Notes under the pieces: model-generated
What the model saw: only the letters and a program-made list of their open reading frames with translations
Database searches by the model: none
What the model was told of the DNA's origin: nothing
DNA from: a virus
Direction: 5' to 3' (one strand)
Length of the DNA: 22,885 bases
IMG/VR virus record: IMGVR_UViG_3300020408_000041
Coordinates: 1 to 22,885 of that record
Position numbers and translations under genes: made by a program
In this document: positions 10,101 to 16,100 of the stretch, one piece after another
How the letters are laid out: every line of letters starts with the position of its first letter
How positions within the stretch are numbered: the first letter of the stretch is position 1

Positions 10101-13100
10101 ACACTTATTGCACTAGCAAATTTTGTATCTGGTGCTTGTACTCTAAAATCTGTATTATTGTTATCAAACTGAGTTGTATCTTGATCAAAGAAAGTGTTTA
10201 TTACAGCATCTGGTGTTGCAATAGTTTGATAAAATTCAAAATGTCCATCATTGTATCTGTATATACCTATCTGTGGATACTGATCTGTGTAGTCTGCTAC
10301 TGTAACTATTACGTCACCGTCTCTGCTTGTTGTAAACGGATGTGCAAAGTTTACCATAGTTGAACTACTATCAAATTCATTAAAGATTTGATCACCTGTT
10401 ACAGTTATGTTCAGATCATTTGGAATATATCCTATGTAATCTACACCTGTATTAAGCACTGACCAATTTGAATTAGCAAACGCACCTGCGGCCTGATTGG
10501 TTAAACTTCTAAATAATGATCCGTTATAAATTACTATTTCGTCTGTGTAATAAGGTTCATTGCTGTCAAATGCACCTCTAAAGTTTCTGTCTTGACCATT
10601 ATCCCATTCATATTCAGTTGTACCTTCAAAACCTTTTTTAACAAAATGTATTCTACCTGCATTAGTAGGTGTTGCATCTCCTGGAGAAGATACAAACAAT
10701 CTATACAATGTATCTTTTTTACAAAGTTCAATTTGATTGCCTAAGAATGCGTTATTGTGTCTTTGTAAGTTTACATAACCTTTATTAAATTTGTATTCAC
10801 CTGATCCTGTTTTATTATAAACAAAATACATACCTTCGTTTGTAAACGTACTTGCTGTACCTTCAGAGTCTGCAGGTAAATTATATAATTGCGTCCAGTC
10901 TTTGTTTAATGGATTAGGAATATTTGCAGATCTTGGTACACCTGTAACAGTTCTGTTTTTGTAAAACTGCATTTCAACTTCATTTCTAAAACTTGGAGAT
11001 GCAATTTGTAACAACGTACTATCGTTGTTTCTTACAACTATCATTTTACCTAAATAATTAGTTGTTAAATCTGTTGCTTCAATCCTACCACTTAATCTAT
11101 TAAATCCTAAACCTGTTACAATACTTAAATTACCAGTTGCATTAAAATTATTTCCATAACTAAATGTTCCTGTCATATTTTTAATGTATACTCTAGCACC
11201 TAATAAATTATCTTGTACAAATGCTACTTCACCAGTTGCCCCAGTAAAATCTTCAATTACAGTTTCACCAACCTGTGGAATAAATGGTTGTGAAGCCGGA
11301 GGAGCACTAAAGTTTGTGTAAGTAATATCAATAAATCCGTCCCATAAATCATAAACTGTATGTGGTTGATCTAAATAATCAAAACTTAAACCTATTGCAC
11401 TTGGATCCCATACTGTTGCAGGATCTCCGCCTAGTAATCTATTAATTTTAAATGTAAAATTATCTGCTACACTTAAATTATCTGTAACTACCTTTGGTGC
11501 TCTAACAAACCAATATGGTTGTAATTGTGGCATACCAAATGTGTCATAGTAACTTAGGTTACCTATTCTACCGCCTCTAGTTGGATTGTTAATATCTTGA
11601 TTAGCAGTATAAACATCATCCATTGTATTGCCATATACTTCTGCTGTTTTACTTTCAGCACTTGTTATATAATCTGCAATAACTAAATTAGGAATTGTAA
11701 TTTCTTTTGTTGCAGTAGTAAATGATTGTAAACCATCTATTACCCACCAACCACCAAATGTATCACTTGGGTTAGCAAAACTTACTTCCTCGTAAGTACC
11801 CATGCTTTCACTATTATATATTAAAGTGCCTGTAGGATCGAATTGGCCATTTACATCTTTAACATAAATTAATCCCTGACTTACATTATCAACTATGACT
11901 CTTTCAACTGTACCTATAGCAGTAGTTGTAGAAATAATATCCCCAGGTTGCGGTGTTCTTAACAAGTTATCTACAAAAAGAATATTGTCAATTTTTCCTG
12001 TGATAGTTTTAGTGCCTTCAAAATCATTTAGAGCAGGACCTGTTTGACCAAAAGGTAAAGTTCCGTTAGGATAATTTTGTGAATACTGATTCCATTGAAT
12101 ATCTATTTTATCACTTACTGCTGATCCAATGTATTGTACCCTTGGTGCTCTAATTAAGACATGAGTAGTAGCACCATCAAATTTATAATTACCTCTAATA
12201 GCATATACAGTAGTAGGATATCCTGTTGCATTATCATATGCGGCGTGTTCTACATCATGTGAAGTATAAAAACTGTTAAATGTGTATGTTCCAAGTGCCG
12301 CTTCAATATCATAATTTGCCTGCCAAATCTGCTCCTTGTATGACACAATATCTTTAGGTGCGTATGTGCTTGCCTGTGAATATGTTTCTACAAATTTAGT
12401 TTTTACATTACTTGCCGTAGGTGCACCTATTACAATAAACTCTGCATCTGCACTGATAGAAAGTGCCTTACCAAAACTACCATCACCTGTGTATAAATTT
12501 TGTGGCGGCTCTATAGTTTGAATATGAACATAACCAACTGTATCTGTATATCTTTTAAAAATGTAAACTTTGTTACCTTCAAAAGCACCTACACAAAGTA
12601 CGGTATTTCTTTCATCAGCGGCAATAACTTTACCAAACTCTTGTGCATTATCTCCTGCTTCTACATTAGAAATAATCTGTTGGCTTGTAAACTGTGGAGT
12701 ATTTTTAAGCACTAACCAATTTGAATTAGCATCTTTATCAACCCATAAAGTTTCTCCAACTTTTAAGTTTTGATTTGACAAAATAATATTTGCATTATCA
12801 AAGTCTGGTGCTTTAGCAGTTCTAAACTCTGTTATAAATCCGTTAGCAGTTTCTACTTCTTCTGTTTCGCCATTAGCATGACAGATAATATCTTTTAATT
12901 CTACACTTTTAACTTTGTAAAATTTTTCTGCGCCTGTTACGTCTACTAAACCTATAATTTCATCTACATCAAATCTTGCTTGTTCATTTAGTGTAATTAC
13001 AACATCTGTATCACGTTTTGCAACTGCTAAAACTCTGCTATCTGTTCTTACATACTTTAATACGTCCCAAGATAATCCTTTTTGTCCTACCCATATATAA

Positions 13101-16100
13101 TCACCAACATTTATGCTTGTAAGATCTAATGTTAAAATATCATTATATACAGCAACTTTAGTTTTTACATCTTGTTCATTTACATAACCAGCAGTAGTAT
13201 GAACATATTTTAACGTGCTACGTGTTGGAAATGGTTTATGATCATAATCTTTAGACTTTAAGTAAACTTCAAAAGGTCTTTGTCTATATACAAGATCTGT
13301 TTCTTGTCCTGTAGTTGTAGCAACAAGTTCAATAGGTTGTGGACTTAATCTAAACTTACTTTCGTCTAGTGTAAATTCTACTTCGTCAAAGGATTCGCTT
13401 GAACCATACTGTCCTAAACGTATTGCCCATTCTTCAAAAAATTCTAAACTATCTGTTTCACTGTTTGATAATGCATCAAACAATTTAGTTAAACTATTTT
13501 TTGTTCCTTTGTCTTGAATAAAGCCTTGATAAAATTTGTACTGTGATACATCATCAGTAATAATATTTTCTAAATACTTACGTTTTTGATAACCAATTAA
13601 ATGTTGTGCAATTTTTTGTTGTTGTGTATCAAAGTTGTCTGTATCTAAATCATAAAAATCACCAAATTGATTTGCTTTATAATCAAGGTTTGCAATTAAA
13701 CCACTCTGTGGACGTCTTTCTAATTTTTCCCATTCTTCGTTATTGAAAACATTAGTACCAGGTATCTTAACTTTTGCAACATAGAAAAATTCTTTATACT
13801 TAACTGTATCTCCAATAGCATAATCTTTATATGCTTCCCAAGTATTTGTATTTGCTTCATCATAGATAAATCCTGGAATATTAAATCCACCGTTCCAAGC
13901 ATCGGATCTATAACCTAAAACTTTTACTCTTTCTTGACGATAACCAGGCCCTGTATCATATACAACATCTTTGAATACAGTTGTGTTATCAATAATACAT
14001 ACGTGTTCCTTTTGTACTAAAGGAACTTTAATTGCAAATATACCATCTGCTGTATTTTTCGTTGTAAGTACAATTTTATTTTCATTACTTCTAAATACTT
14101 TCGCAAACTCTGGAAGTAATTTTTTACCGTCTGCTTTGAACAATGAATAATCATAATAACCATTAAATAGATCATCTGCAACATTATATTCTTTTTCTAA
14201 TACTAATTTATTTGCACCAGGACTTACAGTTATAACACTATCTGCTTTCCAGCCTTGTGTTGTCCAAAACATAAACTCTTTTGCACTAGTTGACCAATTT
14301 TCTACTAAATTAATATCTGGGTTAAAGTTTTCAAATACAAATCCTTGTGTTTTTAAGTATTCTCCATACCCTAATAAAAAGTCTACAACTTCTTGAATAG
14401 TTCTTAATGTTGTGCCATACAATAATTCTTCTGGTTCTTGATTAATACCTATGTTAAAGTTTTTACTAAAGACTGCGTTTCTTCCGCCAACAGTTGGAAG
14501 TTCTGGAAGTTTTTGAAAATTATCAACAACAAAGTCTGCTGTGCTTTCATGTGCAATCTTTGTAGTATAATAATCTTTACCAAATGATACTATTTGTCCA
14601 ACAGCATAAAATTTATTTGCTGACCAATCTACAAACGATTCACTTACGCCACCTATGTTTATTACAGGATCGTTAGCAAATCTAGTTGGTGTATAGTAAT
14701 TAAAGTACGGATTAGAATTATCATATCCTCTTAGAACAAATCCTTCTGCTTTTTTCTCAATAATAACTCCACTGTAACTTAACAATTGAGTAGTGGAACT
14801 AGTGTTTAAAAATATATCATAGTTTTCTTCTGGAACAAATACGTTACCTTCATTGAATGGTGTTCTAGAATCTAATATAAGTTTAAATTTATTTTTTGCA
14901 GTAAAGCCGCCAATTTTAAAACCAAGTTGATTAATTACACCTTTAAAATCTGTTTTGTATTTTTCGTAAACACCTAAGTTTTTAGACGCCATATACTCGT
15001 GAATATAATTTACTAAACCTGCTGTATAAATTCTTGTTTCATTTAAGATAGTGTTAGGATATACAATATCTGCAGGACGCATAGACTTACTTGTATCTTT
15101 GTAAACAACAAGTCCTGCCGCATTTCTAATTACTCTACTTCTATCCCAACCAAGTCCCATAATCTTACTAGGCTGTGTTAGTAACCAACCAACAATTAAA
15201 GAGAACGGATATTCTGAACTTCTACGCCAAGCAGTTTCAGTTGGAGATTGATCACCAAATCTAAAAGACGCATTAGTGTTTATACTTGTAAATTGTTTTG
15301 CATAATTACTGTCTAAAGGACTTAATAAATTTCCACCATCGTCTACAGGAATATGTGTAGTAAGTCCTGGACGTTTGTAATTTGCAACATACTGCACAGG
15401 TTTACCTGGCTCTGCAATTTTTCCTTGCTCTAAATCTTTCCAAAGAATTTTGTTTTCGCTAGTATAAGGTGCTGAGCCATATACAGTTTCCCACCACGTT
15501 GGTTTTATACTGAAACCAAGCATTTCCCAAGGATGTGTATGAGGACGATCAGTATCATAAGCATCTTTGTATACTGCTCTCCAATATCCTCTTGACTTGT
15601 TACCATTTGGAGTAAGTGTTGAAGCATAGTTAAATGTAAAACTATTACTTCTGTCATAGAAGTCATGATCTGTGTAATCTGGATTTCCTATAACTCTTAA
15701 CCAATCAACAAAGTCAGATATCATTGCTTTATCTAATGCCCAACCCATTATACCTGTTGATCTAAATTCACCTGACAGTAATTCATGTATGTTGACTAAA
15801 TTTTTATCGTACTGTACTTTAATATTATTGTATATTCTTTTTTCTAATTCTAATATTAAATCATCTCTGTAATCACCATATGCTTTAAATATACTTCCGT
15901 CGTGTCCTTGGATAACATCAACAGGTGTAACGTATGAATTATCTGTAAACTTTGTTGGAACAAATTTAGGATATAAACCTAGTTTTGTAGGAGTAGGTGG
16001 AATATAAGATCCTTCAGTACTATTGTACTCATATATTTTAATTTTGTCTCCAGCAACTAATTTCTTTGTAATCTTAACAAAACTTTCAAATCCAGTTTCG

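Noticed and set aside
9612-12665. Reading the FG-GAP blades as a host-derived integrin-like adhesin gene
   Set aside because: The blades are embedded in one continuous phage structural frame with phage-type modules on both sides and no change in strand or base composition that I can see.
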